Shown piece after piece: positions 49,452-57,803 of a stretch of DNA of 64,000 nt (position 1 is its first letter; every line of letters begins with the position of its first letter). A program made the translations under genes and the position numbers. Source of the stretch: Clostridium sp. OS1-26 (GTDB lineage Bacteria; Bacillota; Clostridia; Clostridiales; Clostridiaceae); assembly GCF_030915445.1 (NCBI RefSeq), contig NZ_CP133264.1:1364001-1428000 (forward strand). Reading direction: 5' to 3'. The notes beneath the pieces are model-generated. The model saw only the letters and a program-made list of their open reading frames with translations. It ran no database searches and was not told where the DNA came from.

Positions 49452-50111
49452 TCACTCTCCAATTAGATTTTTTTCAAGTGCGTTTCTCTTATCCATACTA
49501 GTTACTATAAAAACCTTGTCTCCATCTTTTATGACAATATCCCCTTTTGGAGCAATCGCAGCATCATTTCTTAATATAGAAACAATAATACAACCTTCTG
49601 GAAGCTTTAGAGAACTTATGTCTTTATTACACCATGTAGCACTTCTGTCGACTACAGTTTCCAGTAATATCATTCTACCTCTCTCAAGAGCTTGTATAAC
49701 TTTTATTCTATTATCGTCTAGCTCACTTTCTATTAGATTAGCAATAACTTCTGTGCTGCATACAGTTTTTCTTACTCCTATTGCTTTAAAAACGGCTCTA
49801 TTTTTAGGATTATTAATTCTAGCTATTACTTCTGATGATTTAAAATTTATTTTCACGATTTGACATATAACAAAGTTTTCTTCATCCTTTCCAGTAACAG
49901 CAGCCACAACTTGACTGTCCTCTATCCCAGAATCCTTTAAAACATCTATATCTGTTCCATCACCACATACTACTTCTACATTAGGCTCTTCAGCTATCTT
50001 CGAACACAATTTTTTATCCCTTTCAATTACAACGGTCTTGTACCCCTTTTCTTGAAGAGTTTTTAATAAGTAGTATCCAACCTTTCCTCCCCCAATAATT
50101 AGAGCCTTCAT
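49452..50111 (-). CDS. trkA: TrkA family potassium channel regulatory subunit (first of two)
   Basis: A 219-residue cytoplasmic subunit with an NAD-binding RCK_N domain (MKALIIGGGKVGYYLLKTLQEKG; acidic ERD at the end of strand 2) and an RCK_C (TrkA_C) domain from about 140. It forms a ring that gates TrkH. The start overlaps the stop of the other trkA by 4 nt (ATGA), and the gene ends 5 nt before the small ORF. Confidence 0.92.
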   Translation of the reverse strand: MKALIIGGGKVGYYLLKTLQEKGYKTVVIERDKKLCSKIAEEPNVEVVCGDGTDIDVLKDSGIEDSQVVAAVTGKDEENFVICQIVKINFKSSEVIARINNPKNRAVFKAIGVRKTVCSTEVIANLIESELDDNRIKVIQALERGRMILLETVVDRSATWCNKDISSLKLPEGCIIVSILRNDAAIAPKGDIVIKDGDKVFIVTSMDKRNALEKNLIGE

Positions 50112-50755
50112 ATAGATATCTCCTTTGCCAAATCATCAATAATCTTATTCTTGTTTTTATTTGCTATTGCGCATATAATGCTATCACCTTTATAGACTAC
50201 ATCATCATCCTCAGCTAACTGTACCTCTCCATATCTTACAATAGAGCATATTGAACATTCATACTTTTTTTCTATATAATCAACTCTTAGTTTATTCTTC
50301 TTTATAAAAAGTTGAATTATTGACATTTCATTATCCAATGCCACTATATCCATTTCGCCTTTATTAAATATCTTTGTCTTTATAACATCTACAGCAAGCC
50401 TTGTTGGTGACACTACTTCTATTCCTAATGATTTATAAGTAGGAATCATATTTAAATTTGAAACTCTAGACATTACGTTAGTTACTCCAAATAGCTCTTT
50501 TGCTGTTTGAAGAGCCATAATATTTATATTATCATCCGGAGTTACTGCCAACACTACATCTGCTGTATTAACTCCAGCTTCAATTAAAACATCATTGTCG
50601 AATTCTACACCTTGTACTATTTTTCCATTAAATCCAATACCTAATCTATTTAAATTTGACTCTTCCCTATCAATAACTACTATATCATGCTCTTTGCCGA
50701 GTTCTCTTGCAAGAGTACTACCGAGTCTTCCACAACCTATGATTACAATATACAT
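50108..50755 (-). CDS. trkA: TrkA family potassium channel regulatory subunit (second)
   Basis: A 215-residue RCK protein (MYIVIIGCGRLGSTLARELGKEHDIVVIDRE) with TrkA_C part from about 130. Together with the next gene it gives the four domains that E. coli TrkA has in one chain, so a mixed ring is possible. I chose ATG 50755 with GAGGTG upstream; the ATG at 50770 overlaps that site. Confidence 0.92.
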   Translation of the reverse strand: MYIVIIGCGRLGSTLARELGKEHDIVVIDREESNLNRLGIGFNGKIVQGVEFDNDVLIEAGVNTADVVLAVTPDDNINIMALQTAKELFGVTNVMSRVSNLNMIPTYKSLGIEVVSPTRLAVDVIKTKIFNKGEMDIVALDNEMSIIQLFIKKNKLRVDYIEKKYECSICSIVRYGEVQLAEDDDVVYKGDSIICAIANKNKNKIIDDLAKEISI

Positions 50756-50776
50756 ATTAATGCACCTCATCGTAAT

Positions 50777-51352
50777 TTATGGTTTATAATTAAAGATTTT
50801 AGCTACATCAAAAAATTGCCTTGATTTCTCACTATCTCCTTTTATCCTATAAATATCGCCCATTAAATAGTAAGCCTCTCCACACTGTGGATTTATCGAT
50901 ATGGATTTCTGCAAAAGCCTTATAGCTCCATCTAATTCTCCATTCGATATTAATTTTTGGGCTGATACAATAATATTCTCAATATTATTCTCATCTAGAT
51001 TTTCTACTTGCTTTAATGTACTTTTAATTTTTTCAGTGGTGAAGGGTTTTTGTAAATAAACTACCGCTCCTAGTCTGGTACAATCTATAGCATTTTTAAC
51101 CGTGGCAAAAGCAGTCATAATGATTACAGGAGTATTAATTCCTATACTTCTTATCTTTCTTAATACCTCAGTACCACTCAACTCTGGCATTTTTATATCT
51201 AAAAATATTATATCTATATCGGTATTTTGAATTAGTTCCAAAGCCTCATATCCGTTAGTTGCTGTAATTATTTCATAACCTTCTATTTCAAGACAAGTTG
51301 TTAATAACATTCTTATATTTTTAGTGTCATCTACAACTAATACTTTTTTCAC
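50777..51352 (-). CDS. Response regulator with C-terminal TPR-like repeats
   Basis: A 191-residue protein: receiver domain (1-120) with phospho-Asp52 (IIFLDIKMPELSG), Thr in IIMTAFA and Lys in YLQKPF. In place of a DNA-binding domain there are two TPR-like helical repeats (about 128-191: AQKLISNGELDGAIRLLQKSI, GEAYYLMGDIYRIKGDSEKS). No kinase lies beside it. I chose GTG 51352, 6 nt after GGAGGT. It is first in the Trk operon, 21 nt before trkA. Confidence 0.88.
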   Translation of the reverse strand: MKKVLVVDDTKNIRMLLTTCLEIEGYEIITATNGYEALELIQNTDIDIIFLDIKMPELSGTEVLRKIRSIGINTPVIIMTAFATVKNAIDCTRLGAVVYLQKPFTTEKIKSTLKQVENLDENNIENIIVSAQKLISNGELDGAIRLLQKSISINPQCGEAYYLMGDIYRIKGDSEKSRQFFDVAKIFNYKP

Positions 51353-51396
51353 GAGTATACCTCCATAGTGTACGTAGTTATCATTGTAATATTCTA

Positions 51397-51425
51397 AGTA
51401 TAGAATCAATGTATATTATTGTCAA
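51397..51425 (-). promoter_or_regulatory. Sigma-A promoter of the response regulator/Trk operon
   Basis: On the minus strand TTGACA (51425-51420) and TATACT (51402-51397) are 17 nt apart, about 45 nt before the GTG start. Confidence 0.78.
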
Positions 51426-51572
51426 TTTTCATTATCATTGATTCCTAAAGATAAAGCTAAATAGTATGAGACTTTAAGAGATAAACTATTTCCATTGGCT
51501 TTAATAGGGCTGATAAGCCTAGATTTGCATCTAAATTCATTTAGAGCAGAAAAAATAAAAATTTATAAATAA

Positions 51573-51600
51573 AAAAGCGAAGAATTTCTTCTTCGCTTTT
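51573..51600 (-). terminator. Terminator of the rpsF-ssb-rpsR operon
   Basis: AAAAGCGAAGAA (51573-51584) pairs with 51589-51600 around a 4-nt loop. On the minus strand it is followed by TTTATTTATAAA. Confidence 0.85.
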
Positions 51601-51605
51601 CACAA

Positions 51606-51860
51606 CTATTCTGTTGTGAATGGTAATAACGCTATATTTCTTGCTCTCTTTATAGCATCCGTAAGTGATCTTTGATGCTTAGCGCAAGTACCGGAAATTC
51701 TTCTTGGAAGAATCTTTCCTTTTTCAGTAACATACTTTCTTAACTTATTTATATCTTTATAATCTATAAATTCAACTTTATCCATACAAAATGAACAAAC
51801 TTTTCTCTTAGCTCTTCTCATCTTAGCTGAGTTTCTTCTAGCGCCTTCTCTATTTGCCAT
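51606..51860 (-). CDS. rpsR: Ribosomal protein S18
   Basis: An 84-residue small-subunit protein that pairs with S6 on the 30S platform. The core [58 protein letters not shown] is complete. It starts 37 nt after ssb in the usual rpsF-ssb-rpsR operon, with GGAGGCAAG upstream. Confidence 0.98.
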   Translation of the reverse strand: MANREGARRNSAKMRRAKRKVCSFCMDKVEFIDYKDINKLRKYVTEKGKILPRRISGTCAKHQRSLTDAIKRARNIALLPFTTE

Positions 51861-51897
51861 AATCTTGCCTCCTTACCTTATAGTTAGATTGAGTGAG

Positions 51898-52344
51898 TTA
51901 GAATGGAATATCTCCATCATCTACTGGAGTAATATCTGCTCCATAAGCTCCTTCATCAAAGGATTGTGATCTTCCAAAACCTTCTGAAGGCCCTTCATTA
52001 AATGATGGCATTGCATTTTTATTTCCACTTCCCCATTCAAGGAATTGTACTTCCTCTGCAATGACCTCGGTAACGTACCTTTTGGTACCGTCCTTGGCAT
52101 CATAACTTCTTGTTTGAATTCTGCCACAAATACCGATAAGTTTTCCCTTAGCCATATAATTAGCTGTAGATTCAGCTTGTTTTCCCCATACAACAACAGG
52201 GATAAAATCAGCTTCTCTTTGACCGTCTTTAGAAAATTTTCTATCAACAGCTACAGTAAAGGTGGCAACAGCTGTACCAGTTCCTGGAGTAAATTTCAGC
52301 TCAGGATCTTTGGTTAATCTTCCAATTAAAACAACCTTATTCAA
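51898..52344 (-). CDS. ssb: Single-stranded DNA-binding protein
   Basis: A 148-residue protein: N-terminal OB fold (MNKVVLIGRLTKDPELKFTPGTGTAVATFTVAVDR, up to about 105), then a Gly/Ser-rich linker and the acidic tip DDGDIPF that recruits partner proteins. It coats single-stranded DNA in replication and repair. It lies between rpsF and rpsR (16-nt gap to rpsF). Confidence 0.98.
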   Translation of the reverse strand: MNKVVLIGRLTKDPELKFTPGTGTAVATFTVAVDRKFSKDGQREADFIPVVVWGKQAESTANYMAKGKLIGICGRIQTRSYDAKDGTKRYVTEVIAEEVQFLEWGSGNKNAMPSFNEGPSEGFGRSQSFDEGAYGADITPVDDGDIPF

Positions 52345-52360
52345 CTAAAAACACCACCTA

Positions 52361-52648
52361 TTATCTTTCATTATTAACTATTATGTGTCTTATAACACTG
52401 TCAGTAATTCTGAACACTCTATCTAACTCTTTTGGTAATTCAGGATCAGCGCTGAAGTTTATTAGAGTGTAGTGACCTTCGCCAATTTTATTTATTTCGT
52501 AAGCAAGCTTTCTCTTACCCCACGCATCGACGTTATCTACTACTCCTCCACCATTTTCTATTACGCCCTTAAATTTTTCAACGTTAGCTTTAACAGCTTC
52601 TTCGTCTAATGATGGGTGTAATATGAATATAGTTTCATACTTTCTCAT
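52361..52648 (-). CDS. rpsF: Ribosomal protein S6
   Basis: A 95-residue small-subunit protein. The MRKYETIFILHPSLDEEAVKANVEKFKGVIENGGG start and VDAWGKRKLAYEINKIGEGHYTLINF core are typical. It is first in the operon with ssb and rpsR. A strong GGGGAGGAGGTGG site precedes the ATG, next to a probable S6:S18-binding leader. Confidence 0.98.
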   Translation of the reverse strand: MRKYETIFILHPSLDEEAVKANVEKFKGVIENGGGVVDNVDAWGKRKLAYEINKIGEGHYTLINFSADPELPKELDRVFRITDSVIRHIIVNNER

Positions 52649-52660
52649 TAGATTCCACCT

Positions 52661-52705
52661 CCTCCCCTTGGACTAACGGCTGTGTTTACACAGCAGGGAT
52701 TACAT
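52661..52705 (-). promoter_or_regulatory. Probable S6:S18 ribosomal protein leader of rpsF
   Basis: On the minus strand a CTGTGT/ACACAG hairpin is directly followed by CCGTTAGTCC, just before the rpsF ribosome binding site. A CCG next to a hairpin is the feature bound by the S6:S18 pair in known leaders, which allows feedback repression. The match is from memory and not from a model search. Confidence 0.55.
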
Positions 52706-52711
52706 CTTAGT

Positions 52712-52740
52712 ATTTTATCATTTATTTAAATAGAAATCAA
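52712..52740 (-). promoter_or_regulatory. Sigma-A promoter of rpsF-ssb-rpsR
   Basis: On the minus strand TTGATT (52740-52735) and TAAAAT (52717-52712) are 17 nt apart; transcription should start near 52705, giving a leader of about 55 nt. Confidence 0.72.
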
Positions 52741-52754
52741 CATTTTTTACTTTG

Positions 52755-52952
52755 TTATTCTGAAGAATTTTGTTTAACTACTTTCTTTACATCTTTTTCA
52801 AACTTGCTTCTTGGCAACATAACAATTCTTCCGCACCCACAGCATTTTATTTTTATGTCAGCTCCAAGTCTAGTTATTTCCCATTCTTTACTGCCACATG
52901 GATGGTCTTTTTTCATCTCAACTATATCACCAAGATAAAAAACTTTAGCCAT
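52755..52952 (-). CDS. DUF951 family protein
   Basis: A 65-residue basic protein matching DUF951 (YLGDIVEMKKDHPCGSKEWEITRLGADIKIKCCGCGRIVMLPRSKFEKDVKKV). Cys19, Cys37, Cys38 and Cys40 suggest metal binding. Function is unknown. It starts 4 nt after the MscS gene, a common pairing in clostridia. Confidence 0.9.
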   Translation of the reverse strand: MAKVFYLGDIVEMKKDHPCGSKEWEITRLGADIKIKCCGCGRIVMLPRSKFEKDVKKVVKQNSSE

Positions 52953-52956
52953 ATTA

Positions 52957-53847
52957 TCACTCCTTTACAATTTTTACTTTAGGATAGTTTATATTTATGC
53001 CTGCTCCTTTTAGAGCCTCCCTTATTTCTTTTCGTAATTTCATTTCTGTATCCCACTGTTTCATTGGCTTTGTTTTTCCTGCTACCCTAATACTTACGCC
53101 ACCTTCCTTAAAAGCAGCTATTCCTAAAACAGAAGGTCCTTCTGTAACGCATTCTTCGTTCTTCTCCTTAAACTTTTCGCATAACTCTGATATTACTTGA
53201 ATAGCCTTATCAACATCCTCATCATAGGCAATATCTACATCTACCATAATTCTTATATTGCCTCTTGAATGGTTGGTGACTTTTGTTATAAGGCCATTTG
53301 GAATTATATGTAAATCGCCATTAAAGTCTCTTATCTTAGTTACTCTTAACTCTAGACTTTCTACTATTCCGCCTTTATCATCAATATTTATATAATCTCC
53401 TACAGTAAATTGATCCTCAAATAATATAAAAAATCCATTTATTACATCTTTTATTAAGCTTTGCGCTCCAAATCCTACAGCAACTCCACCTATTCCTGCA
53501 AATGTAAGGCTTGTAATTCCTATCTTCGGAGATATAATTGAAATTATACTAAAAATACCAAAAAAGTATACAGAATATCTAAGTATACTCTTCAAAATTG
53601 CACCAACAGTTTTTGCTTTTCTATCATCTAAGGAAAATTTAAAATCTTTTTGTTTATGTATATATCTATTTATTATTCCATTTCCTATCTTAACGATTAA
53701 ATACATAGCAACTAATACCATTGCAATTTTCATTATATTTGCAGCTAAATAATATATACTTTCTTTCTGTATACTAAAGTTTCCTACTTGTATTATGCCT
53801 CTATCTAAATCGACACTAAACTTAAAGAAAGAAGATAAATCTTTCAT
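52957..53847 (-). CDS. Small-conductance mechanosensitive channel (MscS family)
   Basis: A 296-residue membrane channel with about three helices (about 33-53, 83-104, 107-128). The pore helix GIGGVAVGFGAQSLIKDVINGFFILFEDQFTVGDYI is the MscS hallmark, and the cytoplasmic beta and C-terminal domains follow. It opens on hypo-osmotic shock to release solutes. It is co-transcribed with the DUF951 gene. Confidence 0.94.
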   Translation of the reverse strand: MKDLSSFFKFSVDLDRGIIQVGNFSIQKESIYYLAANIMKIAMVLVAMYLIVKIGNGIINRYIHKQKDFKFSLDDRKAKTVGAILKSILRYSVYFFGIFSIISIISPKIGITSLTFAGIGGVAVGFGAQSLIKDVINGFFILFEDQFTVGDYINIDDKGGIVESLELRVTKIRDFNGDLHIIPNGLITKVTNHSRGNIRIMVDVDIAYDEDVDKAIQVISELCEKFKEKNEECVTEGPSVLGIAAFKEGGVSIRVAGKTKPMKQWDTEMKLRKEIREALKGAGININYPKVKIVKE

Positions 53848-53920
53848 TACATCCCTCCAAATATATAATTGTTCTTTTTAAGAATACCTAAAAACTATTA
53901 ACCTATAATTCCTAGTCATT

Positions 53921-54172
53921 TTATATTTCAAATATTTTATAATCAGAGCCTTCCTTTACATATGCATTCTTTATATTTATATTTTCATCTTTTACTAAAT
54001 CTTTAACTTTCTCCATGTATTCTTCAGTAAATTTTATGCTTATTCCGCAACTTTTAGTTATACTTGTAGGTGTAGGCATAATTTCTATTTTAATATTCTT
54101 TCCCTTTAAAACGCTTTCTGCGCTAATTGCTCCGTGAGTATTTTGAAAAGTTAAAACATAATATTTGTCCAT
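53921..54172 (-). CDS. DUF3343 family protein (putative Se/S carrier-like)
   Basis: An 83-residue protein matching DUF3343: YVLTFQNTHGAISAESVLKGKNIKIEIMPTPTSITKSCGISIKF. The conserved SCGISI cysteine is present. The domain also occurs fused to YedF in selenium metabolism and is found near cysteine desulfurases, so a sulfur or selenium carrier role has been proposed. Here the desulfurase gene lies divergently upstream. Confidence 0.85.
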   Translation of the reverse strand: MDKYYVLTFQNTHGAISAESVLKGKNIKIEIMPTPTSITKSCGISIKFTEEYMEKVKDLVKDENINIKNAYVKEGSDYKIFEI

Positions 54173-54501
54173 TAATTTAATCCAGTTCCTTATGTTAGAA
54201 CTGTTCCTCCCTCCTAATATTTACTTTACATTTGTATACAATTAATATAGTTTAGTTTATAATTATATATGTAATATTTTTAATATTAAATTAAAGTAAA
54301 GAAATTATCAATAATAACTAATTATATAATTGTAACTTATAACATTTGTTCTACACAAACTTATACTCTATTATATCAAAATTGATACATAGATAATTAT
54401 TAATAATCATTAATTTATAAAAAATTTAAAACTATATTATCAAAGTATTATGTAAACTATTATTTAACATATAAATTTCATGAATTTGGAGGAATTTAAC
54501 T
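54173..54501. other. AT-rich divergent region between DUF3343 and cysteine desulfurase genes
   Basis: Very AT-rich. It contains an AGTTC/GAACT hairpin near the DUF3343 start (about 54183-54203) and a TATCAA-AA-TTGATA inverted repeat at 54374-54387. No riboswitch or ORF is recognised; the promoters for both divergent genes should lie here. Confidence 0.5.
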
Positions 54502-55659
54502 ATGAAGGTTTACTTAGATAATTCAGCAACAACTTACCCAAAACCAGAAGAAGTATACACTTCTGTACTTAACTATATGAAAAATATTGGAGCAAACCCT
54601 GGAAGAGGTGGCTATGCTAACGCATTAGAAGGCGACAGAATTATATATAATTGTAGAGAAGCCTTAATGAAACTTTTTAATTTTGATAAATTGGAAAATG
54701 TAATTTTTACTGCAAATATAACTCAATCACTTAACATAGTATTAAAAAATGTAATAAAAGATGGCTGGCATGTTATAACTTCTTCTATGGAACATAATTC
54801 AGTATTAAGACCACTTTCTACTTTAAAAGAAACTAAGAATATTGACCTTGATATAATTGAGTGTTCAGCTGAGGGAGTAATTAGCATTGAGGACTTTAAA
54901 AATGCTATAAAACCTAATACTAAGCTGGTAGCAATAACTCACGCTTCAAATGTAATAGGAAGTATCCAGCCGCTTGAAGAAATCGGAAAAATTTGTAGAG
55001 AAAAGAATATTTATTTTGTAATTGACTCAGCACAAAGTGCTGGAGCAATACCTGTAGATTTTTATAAAATCGGATGTAACGCATTAACATTTACAGGCCA
55101 TAAAAGTCTTTTAGGGCCTCCGGGCATTGGTGGATTTTTAATTGATGATGCTTTAAATAAAGAGGCTCTACCTTTTATAGAAGGGGGAACTGGAAGTCTT
55201 TCACAGAGCATTGTTCAGCCTGATTTTCTTCCTGATAAGTTTGAAAGTGGAACACTAAATGCTCCTGGAATAGCAGGTTTACTTTCTGGTATTAACTATA
55301 TAATGGACGAAGGAATTACAGCTATTCAAGAAAGAGAGCAGGAACTTTCCCAACACTTTATCAATGAGCTCCTGAATATTCCTTCTATTAAAGTTTATGG
55401 TTTTAAAGATGCTAAATTAAGAACTCCGACTATATCTATTAATTCAAGTAAAATTAATAACGCTGAGCTAGGATTTATCTTAGATAGAGAATATGGAATA
55501 ATGTCTAGAACAGGTCTACACTGTGCACCTTTAGCTCATAAAACTATGGGTACATTCCCAGAAGGAACTTTAAGATTTAGCTTAGGACCTTTCAATGATA
55601 AAAAAGATATAAATTATGCTTTACATGCTTTAAATTCAATTATAAAAGGATGTGATTAG
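54502..55659 (+). CDS. Cysteine desulfurase family protein (class V aminotransferase fold)
   Basis: A 385-residue PLP enzyme. The PLP lysine is Lys201 (FTGHKSLLGPPGIGGF); IDSAQSAGAIPVD binds the pyridine ring; the mobile catalytic cysteine is Cys341 in SRTGLHCAPLAHKTMG. It frees sulfur (or selenium) from cysteine. The SRxGxHCAPLAHK signature is that of the group II subfamily often found with DUF3343. TTGGAGGAA precedes the ATG. Confidence 0.92.
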   Translation: MKVYLDNSATTYPKPEEVYTSVLNYMKNIGANPGRGGYANALEGDRIIYNCREALMKLFNFDKLENVIFTANITQSLNIVLKNVIKDGWHVITSSMEHNSVLRPLSTLKETKNIDLDIIECSAEGVISIEDFKNAIKPNTKLVAITHASNVIGSIQPLEEIGKICREKNIYFVIDSAQSAGAIPVDFYKIGCNALTFTGHKSLLGPPGIGGFLIDDALNKEALPFIEGGTGSLSQSIVQPDFLPDKFESGTLNAPGIAGLLSGINYIMDEGITAIQEREQELSQHFINELLNIPSIKVYGFKDAKLRTPTISINSSKINNAELGFILDREYGIMSRTGLHCAPLAHKTMGTFPEGTLRFSLGPFNDKKDINYALHALNSIIKGCD

Positions 55660-55664
55660 ACCTC

Positions 55665-56719
55665 ATGGAGAAACTATTAAACAAAATTGATAAGACAATT
55701 TTGTTTTTGTAATATACACAGTAGTTTTTCTAGTTTTCTTCAGCACACTAAATTATACGCTTCCTTTTGTACTTGCACTCATATGTGCTTTATTGATAAA
55801 GGGTCCTACTGAATACTTAATTAAGAAATTTAATATGAAAAGTTCTATAGCTTCATTAATTACTACTATCATATTTTTTACTTTTATTATATTTATTTTA
55901 TCTTATGGAATAACAACTATAACTCAAGAAGCTATTCAACTTGGAAAAAACACTCAACTATATATATCCAAAAATTCTTCTAATATATATGAATCATTTG
56001 ATAAACTAAAAAAGTATTATGATAATCTTGATCCATATATAGTTAATGCCATAGAAAACAATCTTTCTGGATTTATCACTAAGGCATCTAATATCACTGT
56101 AAGTATTACTGGAAAATTAGTATCATCATTAATAGGACTTTTAACTATTATCCCTTATGTAATAATGGTTATACTTTTTACACTACTTACTACATATTTT
56201 TTTACTAAGGATATTGTTTTAAATAAAAATAAGCTGCTAAATGTTATTCCGTCAACTAAGTCAGATAAAATAATGAATGTATATATTGAGGCAAAGCGAA
56301 TGCTTGGAAATTACATTTTATCTTATCTACTAATTATAGGTATTACTTTTTTAGAAACGATAATTGTATTTTTAGTTTTTAAAGTAAAATATGTGCTTAT
56401 CCTAAGTACCGTATGTGCCATAGCAGACATTCTACCTATACTAGGAATAGGTGCAGTTTACATTCCTCTTGCTATTTTTTATTTCTTCTTTATAAAGAAC
56501 TATATTACGGCATTTGGAATTTTGATTTCATATATTATTATTTCGATTATAAGACAAATAATTGAACCGAAAATAGTATCTTCTTCTCTTGGCATTCATC
56601 CTGTAGCCGTACTTGCGGCTTTATTTATAGGACTTAAAGCTAGTGGATTTTCTGGTATTATTTTCTGTGTATTTCTTGTAGTATTTTATAATATATTTAG
56701 AAGAGTTGATATAATTTAA
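55665..56719 (+). pseudogene. AI-2E family transporter, split by a 1-nt frameshift near its start
   Basis: A polytopic permease of the AI-2E/PerM (UPF0118) family, about 350 residues. ATG 55665 opens MEKLLNKIDKTILF in one frame, which then hits a TAA; the homologous continuation VIYTVVFLVFFSTLNYTLPFVLALICALLIKGPTEYL is in the next frame and runs to 56719. The break is at TTTTT 55704-55708; six T would join them. The rest is intact, with about eight helices. Characterised relatives move AI-2 or act in Na+/H+ exchange; function here is unknown. Confidence 0.85.
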
Positions 56720-56737
56720 TAAACATTTCTATGTTTT

Positions 56738-56770
56738 AAAATTCCCGATTGTAACATATCGGGAATTTTT
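56738..56770 (+). terminator. Terminator of the AI-2E family transporter gene
   Basis: AAAATTCCCGAT (56738-56749) pairs with ATCGGGAATTTT, followed by TTCT; 8-nt loop. Confidence 0.85.
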
Positions 56771-56844
56771 TCTATATAAATAAATATAATACGTATAAAT
56801 AACCTCTATATGGTTAAAATTCATAATATAGGAGGTTTATGTAT

Positions 56845-57450
56845 ATGGTAGATAAATTAGTAATTGATCCATCATCCAAAAAATCAATTTTTGTTTTGAG
56901 AGACATATTAAGTGATGAACTATGCCCTATAGTAAAAAATAAAAGACCTATAATTGTCTTATGCATTGGTACTGATCGATCAACAGGCGATAGCTTAGGG
57001 CCATTAGTAGGAGATAAACTAAAATTTTTAGTTAGAGATAAGGTATATTTATATGGGAATTTACAGTATCCTGTTCATGCTAAGAATCTTTCTAATATTA
57101 TAGATGAAATTAATACTAAATATCAAAATCCTTTTATAATTGCCATAGACGCATGTTTAGGAAGTTTACAGAATGTAGGTAAGATAATTGTTGACGGTAA
57201 ACCTCTATGTCCTGGGTCTGCCATGAATAAGGACCTACCTAAGGTAGGTAATTTAAGCATAACAGGCATTGTTAATATATCTGGTGCAATGGAATTTATG
57301 GTTCTACAAAATACAAGATTGTTTACTGTAATGCAGCTTGCAGAAGTAATATCTAAAGGCATATATCATTCTATATTAAAAACTATTGGTGGTAGGAAAC
57401 CTAACCAAGTGCTTGGAAATAGCAGTATTTCTGAAAACATAGAGGCCTGA
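56845..57450 (+). CDS. yyaC: Spore protease YyaC family protein
   Basis: A 201-residue protein related to the germination protease fold. The core IVLCIGTDRSTGDSLGPLVGDKL and FIIAIDACLGSLQNVGKIIVDGKPLCPGSAMNKDLPKVGNLSITGIVN are typical. YyaC is conserved in spore formers near parAB and is made in the forespore, though its substrate is not established. I chose ATG 56845, 9 nt after GGAGG; the ATG two codons earlier is only 3 nt away. Confidence 0.9.
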   Translation: MVDKLVIDPSSKKSIFVLRDILSDELCPIVKNKRPIIVLCIGTDRSTGDSLGPLVGDKLKFLVRDKVYLYGNLQYPVHAKNLSNIIDEINTKYQNPFIIAIDACLGSLQNVGKIIVDGKPLCPGSAMNKDLPKVGNLSITGIVNISGAMEFMVLQNTRLFTVMQLAEVISKGIYHSILKTIGGRKPNQVLGNSSISENIEA

Positions 57451-57487
57451 TTATGAAGTACTTATATTTTAAGGTATAGCATTCATA

Positions 57488-57742
57488 TTAGAATAGGTTG
57501 CTATAAACCCTATTATTAAGTATATATTCTATTTCTTCTATAGTTTTGCTACCTGAATCAATTATTAATGTACCTTCTCTTCTTATACTATTATTCATAT
57601 TTAAAGTTGTTAATCCCCCATTTTTTAAATTACATATTATAGCATCACATAATGTGTTATTTTGTTCATCAGTAATATCATACCCTCTTTTTTTTAATTC
57701 TTCTCTTATATATTGCAAGTCATTAGATACACATATTTTCAT
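57488..57742 (-). CDS. YkuS/UPF0180 family protein
   Basis: An 84-residue protein of the UPF0180 family (KICVSNDLQYIREELKKRGYDI, then DAIICNLKNGGLTTLNMN). The fold looks like a small alpha/beta domain. Function is unknown. Its ribosome binding site AAAGGAGG lies inside the terminator stem of the preceding gene, so translation from read-through RNA may be limited. Confidence 0.85.
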   Translation of the reverse strand: MKICVSNDLQYIREELKKRGYDITDEQNNTLCDAIICNLKNGGLTTLNMNNSIRREGTLIIDSGSKTIEEIEYILNNRVYSNLF

Positions 57743-57744
57743 AA

Positions 57745-57788
57745 AAAAACCTCCTTTATGGAATAATATTCCCTTAAAGGAGGTTTTT
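57745..57788 (-). terminator. Terminator of the DUF4446 gene, overlapping the next ribosome binding site
   Basis: AAAAACCTCCTTTA (57745-57758) pairs with 57775-57788, with an inner GGAATA/TATTCC stem. On the minus strand it ends in TTTTTTT and the distal arm contains AAAGGAGG, 7 nt before the YkuS start. Confidence 0.8.
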
Positions 57789-57803
57789 ATTCTTTATATA
57801 CAA

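Noticed and set aside
52045..52317. ORFs overlapping ssb on either strand (52045-52317 plus, 51921-52247 minus)
   Set aside because: They lie within the intact ssb gene in other frames and have no independent start signals.
56790..56832. Forespore sigma-factor promoter before yyaC (GTATA ... CATAATA)
   Set aside because: Spacing between the possible boxes is about 24 nt, and the -10 would merge with the ribosome binding site.
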